Source: Amycolatopsis arida | GTDB lineage: Bacteria; Actinomycetota; Actinomycetes; Mycobacteriales; Pseudonocardiaceae | DNA: 64,000 nucleotides | Direction: 5' to 3' | NCBI RefSeq assembly: GCF_900115565.1 | Contig: NZ_FOWW01000013.1 | Location: 54,618 to 118,617, forward strand | In this document: piece by piece, positions 10,900-19,443 of the stretch | Numbering within the stretch: the stretch's first letter is position 1 | How the letters are laid out: each line of letters opens with the position of its first letter | Translations under genes and position numbers: made by a program | Notes under the pieces: generated by a model | Seen by the model: only the letters and a program-made list of their open reading frames with translations | What the model was told of the DNA's origin: nothing | Databases searched by the model: none

Positions 10900-11685
10900 G
10901 TGGGACGTGGTGCCAGGGGCCGGCAGCGGCGGAGTGCGTCGGTGGTGGCGAGCAGGCCCAAGCCGTGGGGCACGATCGCCGCGGTCGGGGTGGTCGTGCT
11001 GCTCGCCGCGGTGGTGTTCGGCTATGTCTACGTGCGAGCGGCCGAGAACCGGGAGCTGGCGGCGGCGTTGGAGCCGTTCACGCCCACCGAGGCCAACCCC
11101 GATCCCTCGACCGGCATCCCCGGCGTGGTGGTGCGGGAGTTCGAGGGCGCCAACCACGTGGGCGCCTGGCAGCGGGTGGCCTACGACGCGACCCCGCCGT
11201 TCGGTGGGCCGCACGACCAGTCGTGGGCGGCGTGCGACGGCGTGGTCTACGACGAGGCGATCCGGGTGGAGAACGTGGTCCACTCGTTGGAGCACGGCGC
11301 GGTGTGGATCGCCTACCACCCGGACGAGGTGACCGGCGCCGACCTCGACGCCCTGCGCGACCGGGTGCGGGGCGAGAACTACCTGCTGATGTCACCGGTG
11401 CCCACGCTCGACGCGCCGATCTCGCTGCAGTCGTGGGGGCATCAGCTGAAGCTGGACAGCGCCAGGGACGAGCGCATCGACCAGTTCATCGCGGCGTTGC
11501 GCACCAATCGCTTCACCCACCCGGAGGTGGGCGCGACCTGCGGCGAGCTGGGCCCCGGCCGGTTCGACCGGGACAACCCGCCCCCCTTCGACCCCACCCC
11601 GCCCGGGCCCGACGCCCTGCCGATGACCGGCGCCGGCGCCGGCCAGGACATGCCCGGCGCACCGGCGGGCGAGGGCACCCGATGA
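10900..11685 (+). CDS. DUF3105 membrane-anchored protein
   Basis: 261 residues from GTG 10900, chosen for the GGAGG six bases upstream and because the earlier ATG at 10861 lies inside the operator. A basic N-terminus and one helix (about 17-40) anchor a DUF3105 extracytoplasmic domain. It has conserved histidines and acids (EFEGANHVGAW, FGGPHDQSWAACDG, VHSLEHGAVWIAYHP). The histidine pattern suggests metal binding, and the family often occurs beside DUF305 and copper genes. It overlaps DUF305 by 4 bp. Confidence 0.85.
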   Translation: MGRGARGRQRRSASVVASRPKPWGTIAAVGVVVLLAAVVFGYVYVRAAENRELAAALEPFTPTEANPDPSTGIPGVVVREFEGANHVGAWQRVAYDATPPFGGPHDQSWAACDGVVYDEAIRVENVVHSLEHGAVWIAYHPDEVTGADLDALRDRVRGENYLLMSPVPTLDAPISLQSWGHQLKLDSARDERIDQFIAALRTNRFTHPEVGATCGELGPGRFDRDNPPPFDPTPPGPDALPMTGAGAGQDMPGAPAGEGTR

Positions 11686-12374
11686 GCGGCCCGAGTACCA
11701 CCACGCTCGTGCCGGAGGCCGGGCCAGCCGCGAGGTCTCCGCGGTGGGTGCGCCTGCTGCTGCTGGCCGGCGCCCTGGCCGCGGCGGTACTCGTGGGCGG
11801 CACCGGTGGCCTCCTGCTCGCCGACCACCCCCGCGCCGCCGGCCCGCGGCCCAACGCCGTCGACGTCGGCTTCGCCCAGGACATGACCGTGCACCACCGC
11901 CAGGCGGTGACGATGGCGGGCTGGGCGCGCGACCACAGCGACGACCCGGCGATCCGGCAGCTGGCCTTCGACATCGAGCTCGGCCAGACCGAGCAGATCG
12001 GGCGCATGCAGGGCTGGCTCGGCTTGTGGTCCCGCGCCGCCATGCCACCCGACGAGCCCATGCGGTGGATGCGCCACGACGACTACGCCCGGCACGCGGC
12101 CCCGGGCAGGACCATGCCCGGCATGGCCACCCCCGCCGAGCTCGACCGGCTCCGCTCCCTGTCCGGACCCGAGCTGGACGTCTACTTCCTGCAACTGATG
12201 ATCCGCCACCACCAGGGCGGCGTGCCGATGCTGCACGCCGCGACCGGCGGCGCCGCTCTCGGCGAGGTCCGCAACCTCGCCCAGCAAATGCTCACCGCCC
12301 AGACCGCCGAGACCCGGGCGATGACCGCGATGCTCACCGAACGCGACGCGACTCCGCTCCCGCCGCCCGGCTAG
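11682..12374 (+). CDS. DUF305 histidine-rich exported protein
   Basis: 230 residues: a membrane anchor at about 22-45, then a ferritin-like DUF305 four-helix domain. It carries paired motifs MTVHHRQAV (about 66-74) and MIRHHQGGV (about 170-178) plus Met-rich stretches (MRWMRHDDY, MPGM). His and Met residues at equivalent positions of the two halves suggest copper or other metal binding outside the membrane; no catalytic role is established here. Translationally coupled to DUF3105. Confidence 0.88.
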   Translation: MSGPSTTTLVPEAGPAARSPRWVRLLLLAGALAAAVLVGGTGGLLLADHPRAAGPRPNAVDVGFAQDMTVHHRQAVTMAGWARDHSDDPAIRQLAFDIELGQTEQIGRMQGWLGLWSRAAMPPDEPMRWMRHDDYARHAAPGRTMPGMATPAELDRLRSLSGPELDVYFLQLMIRHHQGGVPMLHAATGGAALGEVRNLAQQMLTAQTAETRAMTAMLTERDATPLPPPG

Positions 12375-12392
12375 ACCCCGTCGCGTGCCGGT

Positions 12393-12692
12393 TGTCTTTG
12401 CCGGGACTTTCTGGCCCCACTTGTCCGCCTAGTCTTGGCCCCAGCAGGGCGTGGAGCGGTGTGGGTTTGGTGCCCGGTGAATGCGGATGTCCGGCGGGGT
12501 TGGCCCCACCCTGGATAGGTGAAGTTTGCGGGGGCCTCGCGTGGGCTGGCAGGTGCGTCAGGTGGGACCGGTTAGGTTGTGTGGGCCGGGTGCCCACGGA
12601 TCCGCCCCCGACAGGGTGGTCCGCCGTGGGCAGCCCGCCCTTTCATGTTTGACCAGGGGCTGCTGGTTCCAACGTGTTGATGGCAGTGTGCG
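12393..12692. other. Left end of the IS21-type element, non-coding
   Basis: Contains the inverted repeat and two further GGCCCCA-type repeats (about 12412-12445, and GGTTGGCCCCACC near 12500), presumed transposase-binding sites. No gene is supported. Confidence 0.5.
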
Positions 12693-13145
12693 TCAGTCGA
12701 GGAATCGCTCGGCGACTACCTGGCCGTGGAACGTTTGTCTGGTCGGAGTGAAGCCCAGCCGGAGGTAGAACTGTTCGGGCCCGTGCGGCTGCGGGACCCA
12801 GAGGACGGTGACTCGGGTTTGGCCGCGGCGACGTGCCTCGGCACAGAGTTGTTCGACGGCGAACCGTCCGTATCCGGCGCCTTGGCGGCCGGCTGCGATG
12901 TTGAGCCGCCAGATCCCACATCGGAAGAAGTCAACCGGGCTGTCGGGATCAAAGCCTCCCATGATGAAACCGACAAGGTGTTCACCGTCATAAACCAGTC
13001 GTGGCCATGCGGATCCAGGTTGGGTGTAGGCCTCGGGGAGAGAGACCGCGACGGGTGCGACGACCTCCTCTTGCTCTGGTTCGACCTTCAGCGCGCAGGC
13101 GTCCAGAACATTGTCGGTTGTGACCAGTTCCAGTCGAAGACTCAT
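12693..13145 (-). CDS. GNAT family N-acetyltransferase inside the IS element
   Basis: 150 residues from ATG 13145 (MSLRLELVTTDN). It has the start typical of BltD/diamine acetyltransferase-like GNATs and the acetyl-CoA loop RQGAGYGRFAVEQLCAEA (about 97-114), with a late LRLGF motif. It would acetylate a small amine, possibly a polyamine or drug. It lies wholly between the IS termini, next to istB, on the same strand. Passenger genes are not usual in IS21 elements, so either the element captured it or the two fused after deletion of istA. Confidence 0.75.
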   Translation of the reverse strand: MSLRLELVTTDNVLDACALKVEPEQEEVVAPVAVSLPEAYTQPGSAWPRLVYDGEHLVGFIMGGFDPDSPVDFFRCGIWRLNIAAGRQGAGYGRFAVEQLCAEARRRGQTRVTVLWVPQPHGPEQFYLRLGFTPTRQTFHGQVVAERFLD

Positions 13146-13245
13146 GGATCGACCTTGGTGGACCACGAACTGCATTGTCCAAGCGGGAATGGGCGAGGTC
13201 ACAAACTTTCGCCGGGAAAAGCGTGAGCAGCTGGCCTTTGTGTGT

Positions 13246-14043
13246 TCAGGCCTGGTCGCGGAGCCGGGCTTGGGTGCCGTGGACGCGGTAGGACTGGCTG
13301 CCGGTCTCGATGATGTTGGCCTTGAACGTCATCCAGTCGACAATCGCGCGGCTGAACCGCTGGTCGGTGAAGGTTTTCGGCCACTCGGAGAAGGGCGCGT
13401 TGGTCGCGATGGCGATGGCGCGGCGTTCGTCCCGGTCGGTGAACAGCTGGAACAGCAGCCTCGCGCCTGCCTTGTCCAGTTCGAGGTAGCCGAATTCGTC
13501 GAGGCAGAGCAGGTCAACGCGGTCGTAGCGGGCGTAGACCTTGGTCAGCTGTTTCTCGTCGGCGGCTTCGGAGAGCTCGTTGACCGAGTTCGCCGTGGTG
13601 ATGTAGCGGACTTTCAGCCCGGCTTCGGCGATCGCGGTGCCGATCCTGACGAGCAGGTGGGTTTGCCGGTGCCGGAGTCGCCGATCAGGCAGAGCGGCTG
13701 CCCTGCGGCGACCCAGGCAGGTTCGGTGAGTGTGATGATGATCTCGGGGGGTGACGTTGGGGTTCGCGCTGAAGTCGAAGTCCTCGATCCGCTTGGAGCG
13801 TCGGAACTTGGCCTCGCGGACCAGTCGGGTGCGGCGTCGTTCGTCGCGGTGGTCGACCTCGGCTTCGAGCAGTTCCAGCAGGAAGGTCCGGTAGGACGCC
13901 TGCTGGCGCATCGACGACTCGGCGATCTCGGCATAGCGGTCGCGGATCGTCGGCAGCGCCAGCGTGCGGCAGGCCTGATCCAGCATCGCGTCGAGACCGT
14001 CGACGCCGGGCGCGGTCTGCCCGGCGGGCAGGGTGGTGGTCAT
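13246..14043 (-). pseudogene. istB: IstB-type transposition helper ATPase with two compensating frameshifts
   Basis: 265 codons read the IstB pattern (DQACRTLALPTIRDRYAEIA, YRTFLLELLEAE, LDEFGYLELDKAGA for Walker B, TNAPFSEW). Between about 13750 and 13665 the protein is correct only in the next frame, where EPAWVAAGQPLCLIGDSGTGK holds the Walker A. One shift sits in the GGGGGG run at about 13745. The other replaces the expected GGTCTTGCC by GGTTTGCC near 13665. The product is therefore non-functional as written. IstB loads the IstA transposase. The homopolymer location makes sequencing error possible. Confidence 0.75.
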
Positions 14044-14075
14044 GCGGTGGTGCCTTTCTGGCGGCGGGTGAGCAG

Positions 14076-14495
14076 CTAGTCGTAGATCGCGAGCGACGGC
14101 AACGGACGTTCGTGCAGCTCCGGAGCCCGCGAGCGCAGGGAGATCACCTCAGGCCCGGCCGGCTCGCTGGGCGTGGGCATCAGCCTCGGGTCGGTGGTGT
14201 CGTCGGTGATGGCGGGCATGATCACGGTGTCGAGGCCCAGTTCGGTGCAGTCGGCGTCGTCGAGCAGCGGGTGGGCGTCGCGATGGGATTTCGCGGCCTT
14301 GCGGGACTCGATCGCAACTAGGTCCGGGCTGGTCGACCCGGCCTCCAGCGTCGCGGCGATCCCGGCGGCGACGAACTTGGCGTCCTGGTGACGGTGCTGC
14401 AGCAAGACCTCGATCAGCAGCCGGGTGCCGTCGCGGTCGCCGTGGGCTTTGCGTGCGGCTGCCCAGCGACACGACCGACGTGGGTTGCGGCGCAC
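14076..14495 (-). pseudogene. istA: IstA transposase, C-terminal remnant
   Basis: The readable homology is the C-terminal end of an actinobacterial IstA (AARKAHGDRDGTRLLIEVLLQHR, then FVAAGIAATLEAGSTSPDLVAIESRKAA). About 110 of the usual 400-500 residues survive. The HTH and DDE core are gone, and the right terminal repeat lies only about 115 bp upstream, so an internal deletion removed roughly 1 kb. Located upstream of istB as in intact IS21 elements. Confidence 0.75.
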
Positions 14496-14761
14496 ATCGT
14501 CGCGGGTCCATCCGGGTGATCAACGCCCTTCACACCATCGTGGGCGTGTCCACATCGGACAGCGTGGGGCCAAAACTCGGCGGACTTCCACGACCGGGGC
14601 CCGATCCCTCCGGACAGTCGGGGCAAGAAACCCCGGCAAGAACAGCCGGTCGGATGCTCGGACGCGGGTGCCCACCAGGTGCCCTGGGCGGCGGTGCTGG
14701 CGACCGCGCTCGCGCCGCACGGCGACGGGCGGTCCGGGCACCGTGACGGGTTGGGACGTGG

Positions 14762-15070
14762 TCAGTGGCAGAGTGTGGCGCCCATGGCCACGGGGGCTCC
14801 GAGGGCGAACAGGGCGAGGCCGAGCAACAGCACGACGCCCGCCAGCATCGGTGGGGACAGGAGACGGGCGTGCCGGAGCCACGGAGACGCGGGCCCGGGG
14901 AGATCGGCGGTCAGGGCGTCGAGCTCGGCGACCGTGCGCGCGCCGTAGGCGAGACCGGCGCGGTCGGCGAACTCGTCCAGGCTCAGCCGCCCGGTGCCGA
15001 CCTCCCGCCGCAACACCGCCACCGTACGTTCCCGCTCGGCGTCGCTGGCGCGGATACCGGGATCGGCCAT
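14762..15070 (-). CDS. DUF1707 (SHOCT-like) membrane protein
   Basis: 102 residues from ATG 15070 with GAGGAG eight bases upstream. The N-terminal DUF1707 motif is clear (IRASDAERERTVAVLRREVGTGRLSLDEFADRAGLAYGARTVAELDALTADLP). Two closely spaced membrane helices make up the C-terminus. DUF1707 is a short helical module of unknown action, often linked to cell-envelope stress. Divergent from blaI across the second copy of the shared box. Confidence 0.85.
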   Translation of the reverse strand: MADPGIRASDAERERTVAVLRREVGTGRLSLDEFADRAGLAYGARTVAELDALTADLPGPASPWLRHARLLSPPMLAGVVLLLGLALFALGAPVAMGATLCH

Positions 15071-15197
15071 CGGCACACTCCTCACTCGGCGTGGGCAGGG
15101 AGCCCGGTGGGCATCAGCGCCTGCTGTCCGCGCTTCCGGGGCCGCGGACGGTCCTGAGTCAGCTCGACCTCCTGGTCCCACTCGCACACCAGGCTAA

Positions 15198-15214
15198 TAC
15201 TAGCCTCCTTAGGA
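15198..15214. promoter_or_regulatory. Putative BlaI-type operator, copy 2
   Basis: TACTAGCCTCCTTAGGA; its complement TCCTAAGGAGGCTAGTA shares the core CTAAGGAGG(C/T)TAG with the site at 10865. It overlaps a TAATAC -10-like hexamer (15195-15200) for blaI, so autoregulation is expected. Only these two copies were noticed by eye in the window. Confidence 0.6.
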
Positions 15215-15271
15215 GATTCGTGGGGTCGGTACGATGGCGGGCGTTGGTGTGTGGGAGGCGGACGGAGTCGG

Positions 15272-15643
15272 ATGCGGCGGTTTGGTGAGCTCGAAGCGGC
15301 GATCATGGACGTGGTGTGGGCCGCCGAGGAGCGGGTCACGGTGCGCGAGGTGGTCGACGCGTTGCGGGCGAGTCGGTCTCCGGCGTACACGACGGTGCAG
15401 ACGGTGATGGACATCCTGCACCGCAAGGGTTGGTTGGCGCGGGAGAAGGACGGTCGCGCCTACTCCTACTGGGCGTTGGCCTCCCGTGAGGACTATGCCA
15501 CGCGGCTGATCGACGACGTGCTGTCCGAGACGCCGGACCGTGCGGCGGTGCTGGCGCGGTTCGTCTCCGAGATGGACCCGGCCGAGGTCGCGGAGCTGCG
15601 CCAGGCGCTGGGTGAGGTCACGGCGAAGCGGCGGCGGTCGTGA
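15272..15643 (+). CDS. BlaI/MecI/CopY-family repressor
   Basis: 123 residues from ATG 15272 (preceded by GGAG). Winged HTH with the family signature: FGELEAAIMDVVWAAEERVTVREVV, then SPAYTTVQTVMDILHRKGWLAREKDGRAYSYWA. The C-terminal dimerisation helices include an Ala/Glu-rich segment where partner proteases cleave in BlaI. It overlaps the M56 gene by 4 bp (GTGA), the standard repressor-protease pair. Confidence 0.9.
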   Translation: MRRFGELEAAIMDVVWAAEERVTVREVVDALRASRSPAYTTVQTVMDILHRKGWLAREKDGRAYSYWALASREDYATRLIDDVLSETPDRAAVLARFVSEMDPAEVAELRQALGEVTAKRRRS

Positions 15644-16659
15644 TCGTCGCGTCGCTGCTGTTCGGTTACGCCGCGCTCGCGCTGGTCGCCGGTCCGGTGC
15701 TGCTGCGGCGGGCCGGCTGGTTGTCCCGTGCGCCCAGGTTGGGGATCGCCGCGTGGCTGGCGTGGTCGGGTTCGTTGCTGCTGGCGGTGTTGCTCGGCGC
15801 GCTGGTGCTGGCGGTGCCCACCGCGCTGGTCAGCCGTGGTCTCGGCGAGTTGCTGCGCGCGTGTGCCATGGCACTGCGGGCCTGGTACGCCACGCCGGGT
15901 GGCGCGGTGCTGGCCACCGCCGGGGTGCTGGTCGCCGTCGCCGTGCTGGCCCGGCTCGGCTACAGCGCCGCCACGGTGCTGGGCGGTGTGCGGCGGGAGC
16001 GGCGCCGGCATCACGACGCCCTCGCCCTGGTCGGCCGTCCCCATCCGGAGACGGGCAGCACGCTGGTCGAGCACGACCAGCCGGCGGCCTACTGCGTGCC
16101 CGGTCGGCCGCACCGGGTGGTGCTCACCACGGCGGCACTGCGCACCCTCGACGCGGCCCAGCTGGCCGGGGTGCTCGCGCACGAGCGCGCCCACCTGCGC
16201 GGGCGTCACCACCTGGTGCTCGGCGCGGTCAGCGCGGTCGAGCACGCCTTCCCGCTGCCTCCGCTGCGGACGGCCGCCCGCGAGGTGGGCCGGCTGGTGG
16301 AGATGCTCGCCGACGACCACGCCGGCCGCCACGCCGACCGGCTCGACCTCGCCGAGGCGCTGCTTGCGCTGGCCGGCTCGCCCGTCCCGGCGGCCGGGCT
16401 CGGCGCCTCCGGCAGCGCCGCGTCCGCCCGCGTCCGCCGCCTGCTCACCCCGTACCGGCCGCTGGGTCGGGCGCGGGGTGTGCTGGCTGGTGCGCTCACC
16501 GCGCTCGCGATCGCGTTGCCCGCCACCATCGCCGGGCAACCCGCGCTCGCCGCCCAGCACCTGCCCTACTGTCCGCCCGGCGAGTCCGCGCCCGCCGCAC
16601 CGGGCTGCGCCGCCGCGGTCGGCCGTGGAGTGCTCGGGTCGGTGGACTGCCCGTCCTGA
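15640..16659 (+). CDS. M56 family membrane metallopeptidase (BlaR1-like, no sensor domain)
   Basis: 339 residues. Helices at about 2-22, 36-60, 88-110 and 280-300 bracket a zinc peptidase site HERAH (181-185), with a downstream MLADDHAGRHAD segment likely giving the third ligand. In BlaR1 the same core cleaves BlaI, but BlaR1 has a ~250-residue penicillin-binding sensor that is missing here; the extracellular tail is only about 40 residues with several cysteines and prolines. The signal must be sensed differently. Co-transcribed with the repressor. Confidence 0.88.
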   Translation: MIVASLLFGYAALALVAGPVLLRRAGWLSRAPRLGIAAWLAWSGSLLLAVLLGALVLAVPTALVSRGLGELLRACAMALRAWYATPGGAVLATAGVLVAVAVLARLGYSAATVLGGVRRERRRHHDALALVGRPHPETGSTLVEHDQPAAYCVPGRPHRVVLTTAALRTLDAAQLAGVLAHERAHLRGRHHLVLGAVSAVEHAFPLPPLRTAAREVGRLVEMLADDHAGRHADRLDLAEALLALAGSPVPAAGLGASGSAASARVRRLLTPYRPLGRARGVLAGALTALAIALPATIAGQPALAAQHLPYCPPGESAPAAPGCAAAVGRGVLGSVDCPS

Positions 16660-16676
16660 GCGACGTCGTTGACCGG

Positions 16677-17111
16677 TCAGGCCGGCCAGCCGGACAGCAG
16701 CAGCTCGGCGTGCAGCTGCTGGCGGACCGTCAGGGCGACCACCGCGAGCACGACGGCACCGAGCAGCACCCGCCGCCACGGGCGGGGCCACCGCACGTCC
16801 AGCCACCGACCGGTCACCAGGCCGACCGCGGCCCGGGTGAGCAGGGCGAGCGCCGCGGCCGCGAGCGGGAACACCGCCGGGTTGTACGCCGCCGCCGCAC
16901 CAGGCCGCCCGGCCAGCAGGAGGTAGGTGGCCCGGGTTCCCCCGCAGAGCGGGTCCATGACGCCGACGTAGTGCAGCACCCCGTGCACGTCCACCGGCGG
17001 AACCCCGACGATCCGCAGCACCACCGCGCCCACGGCGAACACCACGGCGGCCGTCGTCCAGCCTCGAGCCCGGTCGCGGCCCGACCACGTCACCACGGTG
17101 CTCGCTGCCAT
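16677..17111 (-). CDS. DUF2752 membrane protein
   Basis: 144 residues from ATG 17111. Three or four helices and the family signature with a conserved Cys: MDPLCGGTRATYLLLAGRPGAAAAYNPAVF (about 61-90). Function unknown. Convergent with the M56 gene, 17 bp between stops, with no obvious terminator. Confidence 0.8.
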   Translation of the reverse strand: MAASTVVTWSGRDRARGWTTAAVVFAVGAVVLRIVGVPPVDVHGVLHYVGVMDPLCGGTRATYLLLAGRPGAAAAYNPAVFPLAAAALALLTRAAVGLVTGRWLDVRWPRPWRRVLLGAVVLAVVALTVRQQLHAELLLSGWPA

Positions 17112-17250
17112 CCCCGTCTCGGTGCCTCCCGGGTCGACATGTCCGATTTTCGAGCCTAGCGGGGCGTGGTGGACCCCGCGATGCGCGGATCGAGGGGTGC
17201 CCCGCCTGGCCGTCCCGTGGACCTTCCCGCGGAACGGTGGCGTTGACCGC

Positions 17251-18192
17251 TCAGGACCGTGCGCATCCATAGTGGTCGGTGACGGCGCGGCCGGCGTCGG
17301 TGAGGGCTCCGCGCAGCCAGGTATGGGCCGGGTCGGTGTCGTACAGGGGGTGCCACCAGAACGCCTCCTTCAGCGGGACGACGCCCCACGGGCACGGCAG
17401 GACCCGGATGCCGGCGGCGACCGCGAGCCGGCGGGCGAGCGAGGTCTGCAGCACGGCGACCCGTGAGGTTCCGCTGACGAGGAACGGGACCGCGAGAAAG
17501 CTCTCCACCACGATGTGGACGTTCGGCTCGATGCCGAGCATCTGCAGCTGCCGGACGGCCGGGGTGTACGCGGTCGGCCCGCGGTAGGTGGCCACCCACG
17601 GGAGGTTCGCGAGGTCGTCGAGCGTGGGCGCGTCGCCGACCACGTCGTTGTCCTCGGACACGACGCAGGACCAGGAGTCCTCGTAGAGGTCGATGGTCGG
17701 CAGGTCCGACAGGATGCCGTGCGGCATCACGATCCCGTCCACGGCGCGCAGCGTGTCCTCGATGTTGTCGACGGCCTGCGGCACGTTGTACTCGAACCGC
17801 AGGCGGACCTTCGGTGCCTGCCGCGCGACCAGCTCGGCCAGGTGCTCCCCGAGGACGGCCGCGCCGTAGTCGCTGACGATCAGGGTGAACTCGCGTTCGG
17901 CGACGGCCGGATCGAAGTCCGGCGCGGCGTCGAAGACCCGCTGGACGCCGACGAGCGCGGCCTTGGTCCGCCCGGCGAGCTGGGCGGCGAGCGCGGTGTG
18001 GTGGTAGCGATTCCCGCTGCGCTGCAGCAACTCGTCGCCGAAGTGCCGGCGCAGCCGCGCGAGCGCGGCGCTCATGCTGGGTTGGCTGACCCCCACCCGG
18101 TGCGCGGCGCGGGAGACGTTGCGCTCCTCCAGCAGCGCGTCCAGCGCGAGCAGCAGGTTCAGGTCCAGATTGCGCAGGCGGGCCACATCCAT
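17251..18192 (-). CDS. LysR-family regulator (NodD/NahR type) of the aromatic operon
   Basis: 313 residues from ATG 18192. The start is chosen because DLNLLLALDALLEERNVSRAAHRVGVSQPSMSAALARLRRHFGDELL, the LTTR HTH, then sits at residues 9-54; the longer open frame upstream would be antisense to the operon. The co-inducer domain has the NahR/NodD-like layout. It is divergent from the hydroxylase gene 112 bp away, the classic arrangement for activation by a pathway substrate. Confidence 0.88.
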   Translation of the reverse strand: MDVARLRNLDLNLLLALDALLEERNVSRAAHRVGVSQPSMSAALARLRRHFGDELLQRSGNRYHHTALAAQLAGRTKAALVGVQRVFDAAPDFDPAVAEREFTLIVSDYGAAVLGEHLAELVARQAPKVRLRFEYNVPQAVDNIEDTLRAVDGIVMPHGILSDLPTIDLYEDSWSCVVSEDNDVVGDAPTLDDLANLPWVATYRGPTAYTPAVRQLQMLGIEPNVHIVVESFLAVPFLVSGTSRVAVLQTSLARRLAVAAGIRVLPCPWGVVPLKEAFWWHPLYDTDPAHTWLRGALTDAGRAVTDHYGCARS

Positions 18193-18304
18193 GGCAGAAC
18201 TATAGCTGCTGTCTATAGCGACGATAGGAAATTGCCGGTTCCCCGATAGTGATCCGTGCCGCACTGTTGTCGCGTCACCTCCTCCACACCATCCGGAGCA
18301 CGCC
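18193..18304. promoter_or_regulatory. Divergent LysR control region with repeated TATAG boxes
   Basis: CTATAG at 18200-18205 and again at 18213-18218 (13-bp period) are followed by CGATAGG at about 18222 and CGATAGT at about 18244. The palindromic hexamers close to the lysR start look like the recognition site; the GATAG copies nearer the operon could be the activation site. This reading is inference. Confidence 0.55.
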
Positions 18305-19426
18305 ATGGCAACGCAGAACGTCCTCGTGGTCGGCGCCGGCGCCGCCGGGGCCGCCACCGCGATCCTCCTGGCGGAGGGAGGCCTGAATGTCGACCTCGTC
18401 GACGTCGAACCCAACGTCAGCACCAGGGGCTCGGGTGTCACCCTGCAGGGCAACGCCCTGCGCGTGCTGCGCCGGCTCGGCGTCTGGGAGCGGGCACGCG
18501 GCGAGGGCTTCGCCTTCGACACGCTCGGGCTGCGCGCACCCGACGGAACCCTGCTGGCCGAGTTCGACGACGTCCGCACGGGCGGTCCGGAGCTTCCGGC
18601 GACGCTGGGCATGCACCGGCCCACGCTCGCGCGGATCCTCGTCGAGCGCGCCGCCGAGGTGGGCGCCACGGTCCGCTTCGGCACGACGTGCGCGGTGCTG
18701 GCGCAGGACGGCGACGGCGTGGACGTGACCTTCGCGGACGGCACGACGGGCCGCTACGACCTGGTCGTGGGCGCCGACGGCGTGCGGTCCCGGACCCGCC
18801 ACCAACTCGGCATCCAGCTGGAGACCCGGCGCACCGGCATGGGCATCTGGCGGGCCTTCACGCCGCGGCCGCCGAGCGTGACCCGGACCGACCTCTACTA
18901 CCACGGACCCTGCTACATCGCCGGCTACTGCCCGACCGGCGAGGACTCCCTGTACGCGTACCTGGTCGAGGACGTGCGCGACCGCGGCACCCTCTCGCCG
19001 GACGAGGCGCTGAAGGCCATGCGCGAGCTCGCCGAGGCCTACCACGGTCCCTGGGACGACGTTCGGGACAACCTGACCGACTCCTCGGCGATCAACTACA
19101 CCTGGTTCGAGGCGCACGTGCTCGACGCGCCGTGGAACCGCGGCCGGGTGGTGCTCATCGGCGACGCCGCGCACACCTGCCCGCCGACCCTCGCCCAGGG
19201 CGCGGCCCAGGCTCTCGAGGACGCCGCCGTGCTCGCCGAGCTGGTGCTGGCCGCGGGTGACGTGTCGGGCGAGCTGTGGGCCGAGTTCACCGAACGCCGC
19301 TTCGCGCGAGCCAGGACCGTCGTCGAGGCGTCCGTCCAGCTCGGACAGTGGCTGCTCGATCACGAGGAGGGTGACGTTCCCGGCCTGCTGGGCCGCATCT
19401 CCCAGATGGTCAGCGAACCCGCCTGA
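18305..19426 (+). CDS. FAD-dependent aromatic hydroxylase (class A flavoprotein monooxygenase)
   Basis: 373 residues. FAD site VVGAGAAGAATAILLAEGG at 8-26; second motif DLVVGADGVRSRTR at about 154-167; third motif VVLIGDAAHTCPPTLAQGAAQALEDA at about 281-306. These are the three signatures of p-hydroxybenzoate-hydroxylase-type enzymes, which use NAD(P)H and O2 to add a hydroxyl to an activated ring. First gene of the meta-cleavage operon, so it probably makes the ortho-diol that the next enzyme cleaves. It lacks the extra C-terminal thioredoxin-like domain of phenol hydroxylase-like relatives. Substrate unknown. Confidence 0.88.
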   Translation: MATQNVLVVGAGAAGAATAILLAEGGLNVDLVDVEPNVSTRGSGVTLQGNALRVLRRLGVWERARGEGFAFDTLGLRAPDGTLLAEFDDVRTGGPELPATLGMHRPTLARILVERAAEVGATVRFGTTCAVLAQDGDGVDVTFADGTTGRYDLVVGADGVRSRTRHQLGIQLETRRTGMGIWRAFTPRPPSVTRTDLYYHGPCYIAGYCPTGEDSLYAYLVEDVRDRGTLSPDEALKAMRELAEAYHGPWDDVRDNLTDSSAINYTWFEAHVLDAPWNRGRVVLIGDAAHTCPPTLAQGAAQALEDAAVLAELVLAAGDVSGELWAEFTERRFARARTVVEASVQLGQWLLDHEEGDVPGLLGRISQMVSEPA

Positions 19427-19443
19427 GAGGAAGGAGAACCACC

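Larger units (their letters stand above)
12393..14644 (-). mobile_element. IS21-family element, internally deleted, carrying a GNAT gene
   Basis: Ends are visible. The left begins TGTCTTTGCCGGGACTTT (12393 on) and the right, read inward, begins TGTTCTTGCCGGGGTTTC (14644 back). They form an imperfect 34-35 bp inverted repeat with TG...CA termini. Further TGGCCCCA(C) repeats lie inside both ends, the multiple terminal repeats typical of IS21. A 6-bp direct duplication GCCGGT flanks it (12387-12392, 14645-14650). On the minus strand it holds the C-terminal third of istA, a frameshifted istB and an acetyltransferase. With istA gutted it cannot move by itself. It landed between DUF305 and DUF1707, in intergenic DNA. 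Confidence 0.82.
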
